Positions 12,413 through 23,830 of a DNA stretch of 64,000 bases are shown piece after piece. The position numbers and the translations under genes were made by a program. Position 1 is the stretch's first letter; every line of letters begins with the position of its first letter. A model generated the notes under the pieces. The model made no database searches and was not told the origin of the DNA. It saw only the letters and a list, made by a program, of their open reading frames with translations. This DNA is from Deinandra increscens subsp. villosa (Eukaryota > Streptophyta > Magnoliopsida > Asterales > Asteraceae), in contig JBCNJP010000006.1 of NCBI GenBank assembly GCA_039602395.1, forward strand, positions 9,164,952 through 9,228,951, given 5' to 3'.

Positions 12413-13320
12413 ATTAAGCAGGGTGAGTGATGCGATACTGAAGTCATTAACGGTTAAGCAGGGTGAGTGATGGTCCGGTGGTTCAGATTATTATTGATAA
12501 ATTATGGAATACGTAAAACCCATGCTATTTGGGTTAACCCGTCACCTAATGTCGGCCGATAGATTATAAGTTGCATTCAATAATGGTTTATTAGGACAAT
12601 TGGTGTTTGTGTAGGTTTAATGATATGATGATGGATTACGGTGATTGATGCTAATGTGAGTTAGTTAAGGCTCCAGAAATCTATATCATAAATCCCCCCA
12701 CCGTTTGTTAAGGTCGATTACTGTCATGGTTAATCATGAAAAATGATGCGAAATTGAAGCATTAACGGTTAAGCAGGGTGATAATGGTCTGGTGGTTCAA
12801 ATTATTATTGATAAATTATGGAATACGTAAAACCCGTGCTATTTGGGTTAACCCGTCACCTAATGTCGGCCGATAGATTATAAGTTACATTCAATAATGG
12901 TTTATTAGGACAATTGGTGTTTGTGTAGGGTCAGTGATATGATGATGGATTAGGGTGATTGATGCTAATGTGAGTTAGTTAAGGCTCCAGAAATCTATAT
13001 CATAAATCCCCCACCGTTTGTTAAGGTCGATTACTGTCATGGTTAATCATGAAAAATGATGCGAAATTGAAGCATTAACGGTTAATAAGGGTGAGTGATG
13101 GTCCGGTGGTTCAAATTATTATTGATAAATTATGGAATACGTAAAACCCATGCTATTTGGGTTAACCCGTCACCTAATGTCGGCCGATAGATTATAAGTT
13201 ACATTCAATAATGGTTTATTGGGACAATTGGTGTTTATGTAGGGACAATGATGATGGATTAGGGTGATTGATGTTAATGTGAGTTAGTTAAGGCTCTAGA
13301 TATCTATACCATAAATCTCC
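12413..13320. repeat. Tandem repeat, about 314-bp unit, three copies
   Basis: The unit is marked by AACGGTTAAGCAGGGTGA followed by GGTCCGGTGGTTC, with anchors at 12456, 12771 and 13084 (spacings 315 and 313). Copies are nearly identical over AACCCGTCACCTAATGTCGG and the GGCTCCAGAAATC segment. The array lies between the divergent CACTA genes. No open reading frame is conserved across units. Confidence 0.85.
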
Positions 13321-13321
13321 C

Positions 13322-13400
13322 ATTGTTTTGTGGAGTGGATATCCCTTTAACTTCTAATGTGGAAGTCATTGGTTCAAATCCCGCTAAACACAAAAAAATG
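13322..13400 (+). repeat. tRNA-like sequence, possible SINE head
   Basis: An A-box-like GTGGAGTGGATA (13330-13341) is followed 30 nt later by a B-box, TTGGTTCAAATCC (13369-13381). Between them ACTTC and GAAGT form a 5-bp stem with a 7-nt loop, like an anticodon arm. No acceptor stem can be paired, so this is a tRNA-derived relic or SINE head, not a functional tRNA. An A-rich stretch follows. Confidence 0.4.
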
Positions 13401-13574
13401 TAGAAATTTAAAGAGATGAGACAGAGGTTTTAACACAGTGGGCATCAAATGGTCAATGATTAACTCTGTAGTTCAAAAATAAAAACATATCTATACTATA
13501 ACCTCTAAGACTCAACTTGATGCATCAAATGGTTAGTAATTAACTTTGAAGTGACAGTTTCATTATTGGTTAAT

Positions 13575-13990
13575 ATTGATTGGTTAGAGTTATTATGGGT
13601 GAATTTGGATACATAATGGTAATTAGGGTTAGTGCTGATCAATTAAGATCACTAATGGACAAGCCGTTGTTTCAGTTAACTATGATCATCATTGGTCATA
13701 TACAGTTAAATTGGATTGTTATTGGTCAATTACATTTTGTTAAGGTCCATTACTGGTTAATCATGAAAAATGATGTGAAATTGAAGCCGTTAACTATTAA
13801 GCAGGGTGAGTGATTGTCCGATGGTTCAAATTATTATTGCTAGATTAGGAAATACGTTAAACCCTTGCTATTTGGGTTAACACGTCACCTAATGTCAGCC
13901 GATAGATTATTAGTTACATTCAATAACCCGTCATACCCCTATTAGTTGGTTTATTAGGGTTAAACCGAAAATCAATGTTTTTAGAAATAA
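13575..13990. repeat. Diverged fourth copy of the 314-bp repeat
   Basis: It shares GGTCCATTACTGGTTAATCATGAAAAATGATG, ATTAAGCAGGGTGAGTGAT and GGGTTAACACGTCACCTAATGTC (each broken here and there by substitutions) with the 12413-13320 array, but is clearly more diverged. It lies after an unrelated segment that includes the tRNA-like sequence. The interval to 14200 is otherwise AT-rich and shows no gene. Confidence 0.65.
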
Positions 13991-14404
13991 TTAACCCGAA
14001 ACCCGACCATACATTAAACTCGACTTAGGTCCGGTAAATCAGGTTCGGGTATTTTTGACACACCGGTATAAGAACGTTATATATTTGATCTAGTAGAGGA
14101 TAAATAATAATATATTAAAAATGAAATTAAATTTACAATTTGAGTTAATAATGTAATTTTATTTACATGTTTATAACAAAATAATATATAATCTCACATA
14201 GTCATCGCATCACATGCGATGTTTTATAAAAAAACTTAACATTATGTTGCCTCATTTATCCTCAAAATCTCAAATTTCCGTTCAAATAGAGGTATGTTTA
14301 TTCTCACCGGAGAAATCTGATTTGGCGCCCACGATTCACAAAACCAACTCACGTGATAATTGGCGATGGTGCGCACACCTACACCTCAAATTCCAAGCTC
14401 TCTG

Positions 14405-14489
14405 ATACATATATATACGCACTCTGAAACACTTGGCGACGAAGTTAACATCTGCGCTCTAATTCTTTGCCTTTTCTCATCATCAATCA
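14405..14489 (+). promoter_or_regulatory. Putative promoter and first non-coding exon of the TNPA-type gene
   Basis: A TATA-like ATATATATACG at about 14409 is followed by a pyrimidine-rich leader ending CATCAATCAG at a donor, GTATGATTTG, near 14490. The first coding exon starts 238 nt later after the acceptor TTTTGTCAG. This gives the plus-strand CACTA gene its own promoter, divergent from the TNP2 promoter. Confidence 0.4.
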
Positions 14490-15358
14490 GGTATGATTTG
14501 TTTATGATTTTGAATTTATATGCATACAATTCATCACTTTGAACACTTATCCTTACAAATTTCTATGCACATAACATGTTCGATGAAATGCCTAAAGAGA
14601 TCGAACATGGCACTTCATACTTCAAATCATTGACAAAGTAGCTATATTGCGTGCTTGATTAATCCGTCTATTTGATAAACTGATTATTAGTTCATATGAG
14701 TTTAATTCATGTGTAGCTTTTGTCAGAATGGTTTTCACAAGAACAAGAACTAGAGAGGATTCAACTGCACATTCAAAGCAAACAGAATTGGTAAAACACC
14801 GCACAACACGGAAACGAAAGGGTGACAACCTAATTGCTGCAAATAATGGTAAATGGCACTCATTTTAAGTTTCTATCAAACTCATATCACTAGCATCATG
14901 TTATATGTAGTTGAAAAGGGGTTATGTGCTATATATCATTTGTAAGTACCACCTTCATGTTAAGTGCTAAAAAACAACAGTGAATATATGCTCTGATTTG
15001 AGGCATTCATTAAGCATATTTCTAGTATGTAGACATGAAGTAATCTTTAATGAGATTTTCTCATGGTAACATATCTTTCCCCAGTGAGAAGGGTGTCTAC
15101 AATCACCTAACAAAATATAGTTGACAATTAATACAATGCATCCAAATCTACTTAGCATATCAGAAAAAGAGATAGAAAAATAAAGCTAATAAGAGACAGA
15201 AAATAAAGTTATTAACTATCTGTATTTAGTTACTACTTGTATACCCATATAAGCATATCTTTTGATGAACACAATTTGATAGTTTTGAGGGGATAAAAAA
15301 GAGAACTTTTCTCTGAGCTGCATATTGAGATTTTCTCATCATTTTGTTCAATAAACTA

Positions 15359-15448
15359 GATAATAATTAAAATAATTTTATTATCCTGATCATAGTCGAC
15401 CCACTGTCTTGGGGACTTACCTAACCAGGATTTCTAACAAGGTACTAA
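15359..15448. repeat. Direct repeat A, copy 1 (intron)
   Basis: This roughly 90-bp block (GATAATAATTAAAATAATTT ... CTTGGGGACTT ... AGGATTTCTAAC) recurs at 16318-16412, just before the 3' splice site of the same intron. Copy 1 lacks the TTTTGCAG acceptor. Confidence 0.75.
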
Positions 15449-16317
15449 CCAAGCATTCTTAAAGATTCCGTTCTAATTTCATATGCTGAGTTAATTTTGT
15501 TTTTTAAACGAATAAGGATTCCATTTAAAAAGTTGCCATGAAATTAAGCATGATGCGTGTTATATTCATCATCATGGGTTAAGTGAACCGACGCGTTTTA
15601 CCTTTGTAGTCATGTTTTGAACCTAATTTACTTTATATTTACTTTATATTCGCTCCATGTAAGAGAATTGTGTATACTTTTTCTCTGAGATGAAATAGAT
15701 TAAAAATGGGGAAGTTGCACATTTGATTCTAACATAAACTCAATGAAGGGTCAGATTTAACATAAACTTTTGAGTCCTACTAAATGGCACTTCACATCAC
15801 TGGACCTGGTATAATGGTATATTAATGTTGCTGTTCAACAAAAAAGTAAGCAGCAAACTTGGATTAGCAGGTATTGAGCAGTTAACTTTTCAAATCATGA
15901 TGATTACCCAAATAGAACATATTGAGGACCTGAGTGTAGTTAACTTTTCCTCAGTGCTCTTGCAATTTCCTTGAAGCACAAACCATCAGCATCCATTACT
16001 ATTACCTTCGACCCTTCCTATTAGAATAAATAAGTTATATTCTTAATTTCTTATGATATCCAAAATTCAATATAATTCTTAGACATAGTGTCTCAATGCT
16101 ACAGGGACTATTTACAGGTATATAACAAACCATACTGGGTCTGTATCTCGACATAATAATTTTTACATAACCAATCTACAGGTTAAGTTAATTGGTTCTT
16201 ATGAGTGACACTTTAATTGTTCCATGAAGCTTATATTATTGTTTTTACCTAAAATGGGAACATGTTAAATGTTCCCTGACCTATAATGTATGAAAAATAT
16301 CCTATATCAACGTGTTC

Positions 16318-16412
16318 AATAAAGTAGATAATAATTGAAATAATTTATTATCGTAATCATATTCGACTCACTATCTTGGGGACTTTCCTTAGCAGGATTT
16401 CTAACCAGGTTC
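16318..16412. repeat. Direct repeat A, copy 2 (intron 3' end)
   Basis: This is the second copy of the block at 15359-15448, ending immediately before TTCTTTTGCAG, the acceptor for the 16421 exon. The 960-bp spacing suggests a local duplication of the intron's branch-point region. Confidence 0.75.
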
Positions 16413-19359
16413 TTTTGCAGAACAACATGCTGATTCTCGTGCAAATGATCATGTAGAAGACGCTCCTGAGCATGTAGGAGAGCAGGTAGTGCAATCCGCA
16501 GTGGATATTGTTGGTCCACGAAAAAGGCGCGGTCCTAGTTTAAATAAGAAAATTACCCTGAGCAAAGGTAACAAAAATTAATTTGACAATGGATAAAGGT
16601 ACCAAATGCTTCGTCGGGACCACAGCAACACACTTTGCTACCGAGTGTGGAATCCTCATTCAGAGTTGTTGTCCGATGAATTTCCATAAATGGGATTTGA
16701 TGACTGAAGATGTGAAAAAAAAATTGCATGAGAAATTAGAAGTAAGTATTATTTATTTCTTAGAATTATTGATAAACTATTATCACTTCAATTTTCAATT
16801 CACTTCTAGACATATCTATTAAATGCAGGAAAAATTCACATTGTTGCGGGAAGATGTTGTTTTTATGGAGTATGTTGATAATCAACTACATACCCAATGG
16901 AAACGAACAAGAGGCGTTTTGAGTGCTCATTGGAAGAAGAATGATGGAACAACGGATCCTCAAAAGGCAAGATCGATGATGAAATCTGACTGTAGGAGTG
17001 TAGAAGATTGGAATCATCTTTGCGACTACTGGGAGAATGAAAAAACACAGGTGAGTAACCCATACTCCCTTGTGTGTTTAGATACCTTGCCTCTGACCAC
17101 AGCTTTATTCCCAAAACACTTCATTTATCATTTCCTCACTGTTGACCCGTTAGACTTTATCCACAGATTTATGACCCACTATATTAAACCATCCCTTTTT
17201 CCTAATTTTGACCTCTTAAAAGTAAAAATGGCTAGACCTGGAACATATTTGGACTAGTACAGATTTTAAACAAAGATGTGTAAAGATTTTGACCTCCTCT
17301 TTACTCCTTAATTCTATTTAACTCTTGAAAATCTTGAGTCAATTGTGTAACCATAATACACCACTCTTTGTGATCCTAACATTCTTCACAGATCTGCCCA
17401 TATACACCTTTGTGCTTGCCACCTTTACAAGCCCAAACGTACAACATTGTATCCCCATTCTCCCATTTCTTTGAGGCCCAAAATAAGCCATACAATTTTA
17501 GCCCAATTCCAATAACCTCAACCATATATCTCTCAATCCAATTCCAAAAATATTTCAAGAACCAAATCCCTTTTCAACTAAATTCCTCTGTTCAACAACC
17601 AAACAAACTTCCAACTCAAAATAGAGCTCAGATTGCATCCAATAGTAAAGTCACCTCCACACTTCCAGTTGGCCTCATAACCATTCCAACATAATATACT
17701 CCATTTAATCTAACAATTACAGACCGAACCAAACTTGTTGCTGATCATAGATACAGTAACCACATATATTTCAATTATTCTGACCTGGTAGATCTTGCAA
17801 TCAATAAGACAAACCTTGTTGACTAACATAGTCATCCAGTCAACATAAAAGTCAAACCCTTTCCAAAACAAAACTTTTATACATACACTAAACTTCTTAG
17901 ATCTTTCAGCAATCACATAATACTTCCTCTTCTTATGGATCCCCTTGGACTGCCTCATCTCCATTTGAAGATTCCCACAACAGAATGTAATTATTTGACT
18001 ACAAAAGTCAACCTGCTGCAAACTTTTACCATCCTTTGACTCTGTAGACCTTTCCTTTTCTTTATACCCACTCCCTGAATCCTGGTGACTAAACTGATTG
18101 TACCATAACAGACTCCCTCCCAACCATTGGTATATCACATATAGTCTCTAGTGGAATACAATCGCATGTCATAAATAATCAACAACTTGTGAGAATATAA
18201 AGTCCAATCAGAATCATGAACACAAGCACCATCAAGGCATGTTTTGAACCCAACAAAGGCAGAAAACCATCAGCAACCAAACTATAATTTTTTTTGTATT
18301 TCAATGCATACTACTAATAACTTTAACTGTTTATTTGTTTAATTATTGTGTTATAGTTCTAGCCTACTGTAGTTTATTAGTGTTTGTTACTTATGAAATG
18401 TGAACACATCCCCACCCAAGTAGAGTAGACCAGGTTTTAGAAAAAGTAAAAGAAGGTTGCCTATTTAGAATATACATATGTGTGTGTTATATTAGTTTTA
18501 ATCTTTGATCAACACACAAAACATACCAATAAGTCTTTACTTTGTTGTTGTTTTATATTAGTTTAAATGATATTGTATATGTTAATAGACAACGAGACTG
18601 AAATGCCGCCAAGTCCGTTAGAAATGTACTACCGGTTGCATTACAAGGCCGATAAGCAAGGGTGGTTAAACGATCAATCACGTATTGACTATGTAAGCAT
18701 CTTATTCATAAAACTTTTTTATTTTGTCAAATATTTATTTTAGGTTGTTACTGCTTTTAATTATTCTTCTCTTATATCATATTAGGAAAATATTCTTAAA
18801 AAAAAGAGACGGACATGGCTCGACTGAATAAAGAAGGAACCATCTGTACTACGGCTATTGAACATGAGATTGAGAAACAAGCAATTATAAGTGTTTGTGG
18901 TAAGGAAAAAACACTTAAATCGGCATGGGAGTTTGGAGTCGGTCCAGTTTTGAAGAAAAAAGATAGGTTGATGAAATTGGTGGCTGAATCATCCAAGGAT
19001 AATTCTACCGAGGATGATGAAGATGTAAGAAAGAAGCTTCAGGTACTTGAAAATGAAAATTCACTATTAAAAAAATTCTTGAAAAGCAAATATCCAGATT
19101 TCGACATCACAAACCCACATGTGGGTTCTAGTTCTGCTGGTTCTGAAGGAGTTGATAGGGATTCGGGTGAAGATGAAATGGATGATGAAAACTCTACTTA
19201 GTTCTTTCCTTTCATCGTTTCTTATTTTTATCTAGTACAATTTGAGACTTATGAATCGTTGTTCGCTTAATAATTTATGTTCTCTTCAACAATTGTAGAC
19301 TTTTGATTGGTTTATGTTATCATTTGGTTTTGTTGGTCAATATTAGTTATTGTTTTTTA

Positions 19360-20135
19360 GTCTCTAAAAATATTTGTTCTATATTTGGATTGCATGCATA
19401 GGACTAAATTTAAATGTATCGTAGACTATTTTTCAGTACCTAATTGTACATACGTTTGAATTTATAAACCGTATCACAGACTAAAAACTAGTCACTAAAA
19501 ATATAAAACGACTACTTTTGGAGACTGATTTTAAGACTTTAAATAACCATATTACAACTAAATATCAGTATTTGATATTGCATAATAGGGACTAATTGTC
19601 AGTATTTAATATATATTATTGGAAACTGAATCAATATAACATGTCAGTCCCAAAAGAGACTAATAGGGACAATGTAAACATTTTTACGAGAATGAATTTT
19701 AGTCCCTAAAAAATAATATTAGGGACCAAATCAACACAAAATCTAGGACTGATTATCAGTCACTAAAAACATATTTAAGGACTGAAATGACATACCCCCG
19801 GGACCAGGCTTAAAGACTGAATTTTTATGTATAGGGGACTGATTGTGAGTCTCTGTTAATGCCACACAGCGGGGACTGATTGACTGACTGACTATCAGTC
19901 ACTAAAAACAGATTTAAGGACTAAAATGACATACCCCCGGGACCAGGCTTAAGGACTGAATTTTTATGTATAGGGGACTGACTGTGAGTCTCTGATGATG
20001 CCACAAAACGGGGACTGATTTTCAGTCACTAACCACACTATCTAGGACTACGCATCCGTCACTGACGGTGACTGGCAAAATTCAGTCCCTAATCACCATT
20101 AGGAACTGATTACATCTTATCAGAGACTAATTAGT
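19360..20135. repeat. CACTA right subterminal repeat region
   Basis: Recurrent words CAGTCACTAA, GGGACTGA, GAGACTAA and AGGACTGA occur in both orientations. Within it, about 139 bp is tandemly duplicated (CATACCCCCGGGACC at 19791 and 19930). These are expected binding repeats for the TNPA-type protein. Confidence 0.75.
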
Positions 20136-20165
20136 TAGTCCCTAATGGTCACTTTTCTTGTAGTG
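20136..20165. repeat. CACTA right terminal inverted repeat
   Basis: The plus strand ends CCTAATGGTCACTTTTCTTGTAGTG, whose complement begins CACTACAAGAAAA, the canonical CACTA terminus. The three bases after it are GGA; the left partner is not visible, so the 3-bp duplication cannot be checked. Confidence 0.85.
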
Positions 20166-21176
20166 GGAGAAAGATATATGGCCTTAGGTTAGTAAATGAG
20201 AGAGAGATAGGGGGAATTGACGATTTTGCCCTCATGTGCAGGGCACATGGGGTCAAGTTAACGGCACAGTTGACAGAAGTTGGGTCCAGGGACTCAAATC
20301 GCAAGAAATTGCAAACATAAGGAGATATCTATTAATAATTTGAGAATTGGACTCAAATTGTTGAAACCTCCAAATCATAGGGATGCAAATCGTATTTAAC
20401 TCTTCTATATATATATTGGTTTGATATACAAAATGTTATTAACTAATCTTTGTGAGGATTAGAGAAAAATACTGGTATTTTATAGTATTTGCCGGTTTAA
20501 AGATAAAGAACAAATCGATATGATATAACGAGAAAAAAACGCGGGTTGGGACGTGACGACAAAAGATTGACGGCTGTTTTGAGGTGGAGACTCCAAATTC
20601 CCGTGAGAACCCTTTGGACCCATCGATATCCCACTATATATCACCTCATGTTTTTATTTCCCCATTTTTAATTATATTCATAAGATACAAAACTCGAGAA
20701 TACTACATCACATACGTCGTTGTTAGGTCGGAGAGAGTGGCAAAATTTAATAGTAGAAGTAGAATTTGTCTCGACCAAACGAATTATGTCATTAAGAAAG
20801 ATAAATAATCAGAATTTTAAATAGTGAAAGTGATGATAACCCACAAAAAACCAACACAAAAATCAACAAATCCAACGGCTACATATAGTCATATAGACGT
20901 GAAATTAAGCTTTCGGGACGGTAGCTGCTTCGCGACAGTGTTGCCGCAAAAGCCGTCAAAGCCGGCCGTGTAACCGAACCCCACTCTGCTTGCCTTTATG
21001 ATTAATATTAGTTCAAAAGATAATCTCAACAAATAATATTTTTTGAAAAGTAAATATTAATTAAATTTATTGCTGTTCAAAAAAAATTGTATATATTTTT
21101 AGCAACACAAAAGATGCATGTTATTTATAGATTTGCATGGCAAACCAACAAACTTATAGACCGTTTACATTAAGTG
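20166..21176. other. No gene recognised
   Basis: Non-coding and AT-rich. A promoter-like CACTATATATCACC occurs near 20632, but the reading frame after it is short and has no recognisable product. A GC-richer block at 20900-20990 (GCCGTCAAAGCCGGCCGTG) has no reading frame of note. Confidence 0.5.
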
Positions 21177-21179
21177 TAA

Positions 21180-21463
21180 GAGTATTTACAGCTTATTCTC
21201 TATAAATTTTATGAATGTGTACCTTAAAATCTGATGTTTAGTATGAGTAGAGAAAAAAGAAAAAAGTTTGTCAAATCTGCATATTTAAAAAAAATAATTA
21301 ATTTTTTAAAATTTGAAGTTTGGTTGTAAGTGAAAGAGAGAAAAAATAATGATAAGGATATAAAAAATATAATTTAACTGTGGTTGTGAGTGAAAAAAAG
21401 AGCAAAATTCACGATAAAGATATAAATTATAGGGATGGAGATGAAGAATGACTGTAAATGCTC
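21180..21463. mobile_element. Tourist-like MITE (PIF/Harbinger type, 284 bp)
   Basis: Imperfect terminal inverted repeats GAGTATTTACAGCTTATTC and, from the right end, GAGCATTTACAGTCATTC (15 of 18 match) are flanked on both sides by TAA (21177-21179 and 21464-21466). That is the 3-bp TWA target preferred by PIF/Harbinger elements. The interior is AT-rich and non-coding. Confidence 0.75.
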
Positions 21464-22246
21464 TAACTCACTAAAATTTGATTAGTTATCTATATTTTTA
21501 TCTTGAAAATTTAAGAAAATTATAACGAATTATTATTTTTCATTCGTATTAAAATCCTCATTTTCATATTTCTTCCTTAGAGTTAAGGTAGTGTTTGGTA
21601 TGTAGAATACAAATAGGAATTAAATAACTCATTACGTCTTAATGAAGAGATGACGTATTTGGTATCACACAGATTTGGAATAGACGATTAAATAAGAAAT
21701 ATGATTAATTCAATTTCACTGATTTTCATTATTTAGGGGAGTTCATTTTTTAATTCCTTCAAGAAATGAATATTTTTTCTATTTGTCTTTAACTTTTTTC
21801 TTAGGGATTATGAAAATAAAAAATGAAGATTAAGAAATTTTGAAATATAAAAAATAAAATACATAAAAATATAAAAAATTAAAAGAAGTAAGAAAGGTAG
21901 AAAAGTAAAAAATGAAAAAAAAATAAATAAAGACAATAAGTTATATAAAAATATATATAAATAATACTTAAGAAAAATAAAACTTTAAAAATTTAAAAAA
22001 ACAGACAACTAAAAAACAAAATACAATAATAGTTAAAAAGCGAAAATTTTATTTAGTTCTTTTGTTTTTACCACTTACAAAATAATACGAAGGAGTAATT
22101 CATTTTATTCTAATAGAGTAACTAAACTATACAATGAAATGATAATAATCCATTTTATTTTCTCGATCATTCCATTCATCCATCAAATCCATTACTACAT
22201 ATCATACGTATCCTAATTAAGAAAAAAAACTACATATGTTTTTCTA
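21464..22246. other. AT-rich non-coding stretch
   Basis: No coding signal. GTGTTTGGTATGTAGAATAC near 21592 and ACTACATATCATACG near 22194 could be degenerate inverted ends of another MITE, but the match is weak. Confidence 0.4.
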
Positions 22247-22792
22247 GAGTATTCTCATTGGTTACCTAATTTATATCTATATTATTAAATTTTGGGTAAA
22301 TTTAAAAGATTTTTTTGTCACATTACATCTGGATCGTGGACTCCTATTCACTATTTGTTTTTTAAATGATTGTAATGAAAGGAAAGAAAAATAAAATGTA
22401 ATAAATTAACTAAGAAAAACAAACATTATTTAATTAAAAAAATATTATTTAATTAAATACAGATAAATAAAATATAGGATATAAGATTTGGGGTCTTTAA
22501 TATTTAAAAGTTTTTCTAAATTTTTAAGGATTTAGTTAGAGAGATGTTGATGATGAAAATAATAACTCACTATTCAATTTCTATATTCAATCTATATATT
22601 TTTTATAAGCGGTCCTGAGTATATAAAGAGAAAACTAATAAAAGGAAAAAAGAACTATTAGTTTAATTAAATATAGATAGATACAGGGAATGAAAAATAA
22701 ACTTTCGAAATAGCTTTCTAAAATTTGCCATAGATGTGTTATTTAATTAATTAATTATAATGAATATTAGCTAGCGTTACTCTGAATACTCT
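22247..22792. mobile_element. MITE-like element with GAGTATTC ends
   Basis: The left end TTTCTAGAGTATTCTCATTGG is mirrored at the right by CTGAATACTCTAAAAACAT, giving inverted AGAGTATTC ends about 545 bp apart. The interior is AT-rich and non-coding. A clean target-site duplication could not be fixed (CTA on the left, TAA on the right), so superfamily and exact ends are uncertain. Confidence 0.45.
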
Positions 22793-22864
22793 AAAAACAT
22801 AATATATATAACAAATATAATCCACGGAAGGTCCATTATAGTGTGAGCTATGAAGCGGTACCGA

Positions 22865-23830
22865 CCTATGTGCTAGATCTCATGATTGTGTTATTTCTTG
22901 GAATTCTAACAGATGAGATTATGTCCAAGAAACCCATAAGTCTAGTGTTAAATCTACAATCATAGAGATAACATCGGCGTACACATAAACACTAATTAAA
23001 GTGAGTGGACATGCAAATGGTGAGTTCATGACTGATATTTCCCTAAGGTACGTATCAAAGAATACACTTAGCTGTAACCCAATGACAATGAATAAGGCGT
23101 TGCAGAAAACGTGAAACCTTACTCAAGGCATAAGAGATCCCGGGTGGAGCAAGACAAGATACCGCATAGCACCAACTATATATATCCTCGTATGTAAATG
23201 GACCCTCAATCAGTGTACCTGTTCCCAGAGACTTGTAGTCAAGTCTATAATTGTTTACACCGAGTAAAATCAACATGTTATAGAAGATTACATTATATAA
23301 GTATCGTGACATGATGTACCGATCGAAGATATTGAAGAGCTCCTGCTAATGAGAATATCATCCACATAAACCAATATGTAACCGAGCAACAACCGTAAAC
23401 AAATTATAAAATATCATACATAAGTACATTATGTGTAAACCCTTATATATGATGCAAGAGTTACGAACAACTTGGATAATCAAGGCATGCTTAGAGCCAT
23501 AAAAAGTTGTCATTATAAGGCAAAAATGATATGGTATGGTCAAGTCAACAAAGTCAAGAGGTCATGTCATATATACGGTCTCAAATAAGTTTAGAAATAC
23601 ATAGTTGGTGTCTACGTGTCTCATACCTTGACAATGAGAGAATGCCCTTAGCTAATATCTGAGCCTTATCTCTATTACCATTAAGATCGTTCTTTATCTT
23701 TTCAATCGATCTACATTTAGTAATGTTTACTTGAGAAGGCATAGTGATCGACATCGAGGTACGCGTATGAAAATAGAAATAATATATGTGACCTAAGTAT
23801 CTTATTATATAGGACAACTAGGTGTCAAAT
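22865..23830 (-). pseudogene. Fossil Copia reverse transcriptase / RNase H fragment
   Basis: On the minus strand, pieces in changing frames follow the order of a Copia RT. An RT N-terminal remnant (KNDLNGNRDKAQILAKG, near 23700) comes first, then a degenerate YGLKQAPR-like site (FYGSKHAL, near 23500), then an intact catalytic YILVYVDDILI (near 23365), then PPGISYALSKVSRFLQ...HW..AK.IL (near 23110), the linker before RNase H. Stops and frameshifts are frequent. No LTRs were found nearby. This is much older than the Copia elements beyond 27503. Confidence 0.65.

Larger units (their letters stand above)
14728..19201 (+). pseudogene. CACTA TNPA/Ptta-type protein gene, split and probably decayed
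   Basis: Coding blocks with splice sites are 14728-14848 (MVFTRTRTRED..., donor GTAAAT), 16421-16567 (acceptor TTTTGCAG, in phase with the first), about 16584-16741 (donor GTAAGT), 16829-17050 (acceptor AAATGCAG, donor GTGAGT), 18599-18691 and 18815-19201. The fourth block has the FATECGIL...WDLM..DVKKKLHEKL and RSMMKSDCRSVEDWNHLCDYW features of plant Ptta/En-Spm proteins (Transposase_24), which bind subterminal repeats and work with TNP2. The C-terminal block has a short coiled coil (KKLQVLENENSLLKKFL) and an acidic tail. Problems: a one-base frame change near 16567, a phase clash at the 18599 acceptor, and an eight-A run near 18797 that puts the last block out of frame. The 17051-18598 intron holds nothing recognisable. 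Confidence 0.7.
6713..20165. mobile_element. CACTA (En/Spm) DNA transposon, decayed
   Basis: The right end is clear: the plus strand ends TTTTCTTGTAGTG at 20165, the inverse of the canonical CACTACAAGAAAA terminus. It is preceded by about 800 bp of subterminal repeats built on GGGACTGA, CAGTCACTAA and GAGACTAA words. Similar words occur from 6713 to about 7130, marking the left subterminal region, but the left CACTA terminus is not visible and the LTR-like repeat abuts there. Inside are a TNP2-type transposase relic (minus, 8980-11317) and a TNPA/Ptta-type gene relic (plus, 14728-19201). They are transcribed away from a central spacer that holds tandem repeats. An 833-bp hAT-type element sits at 7608-8440. 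Both genes carry stops or frameshifts, so the element is probably immobile. Confidence 0.8.

Noticed and set aside
17410..18138. Possible host exons in the large CACTA intron
   Set aside because: Frames on both strands are short, overlap each other and show no recognisable domain or splice pattern.
20584..20808. 74-residue frame after a TATA-like sequence
   Set aside because: No homology, AT-rich codon use, no supporting neighbour.
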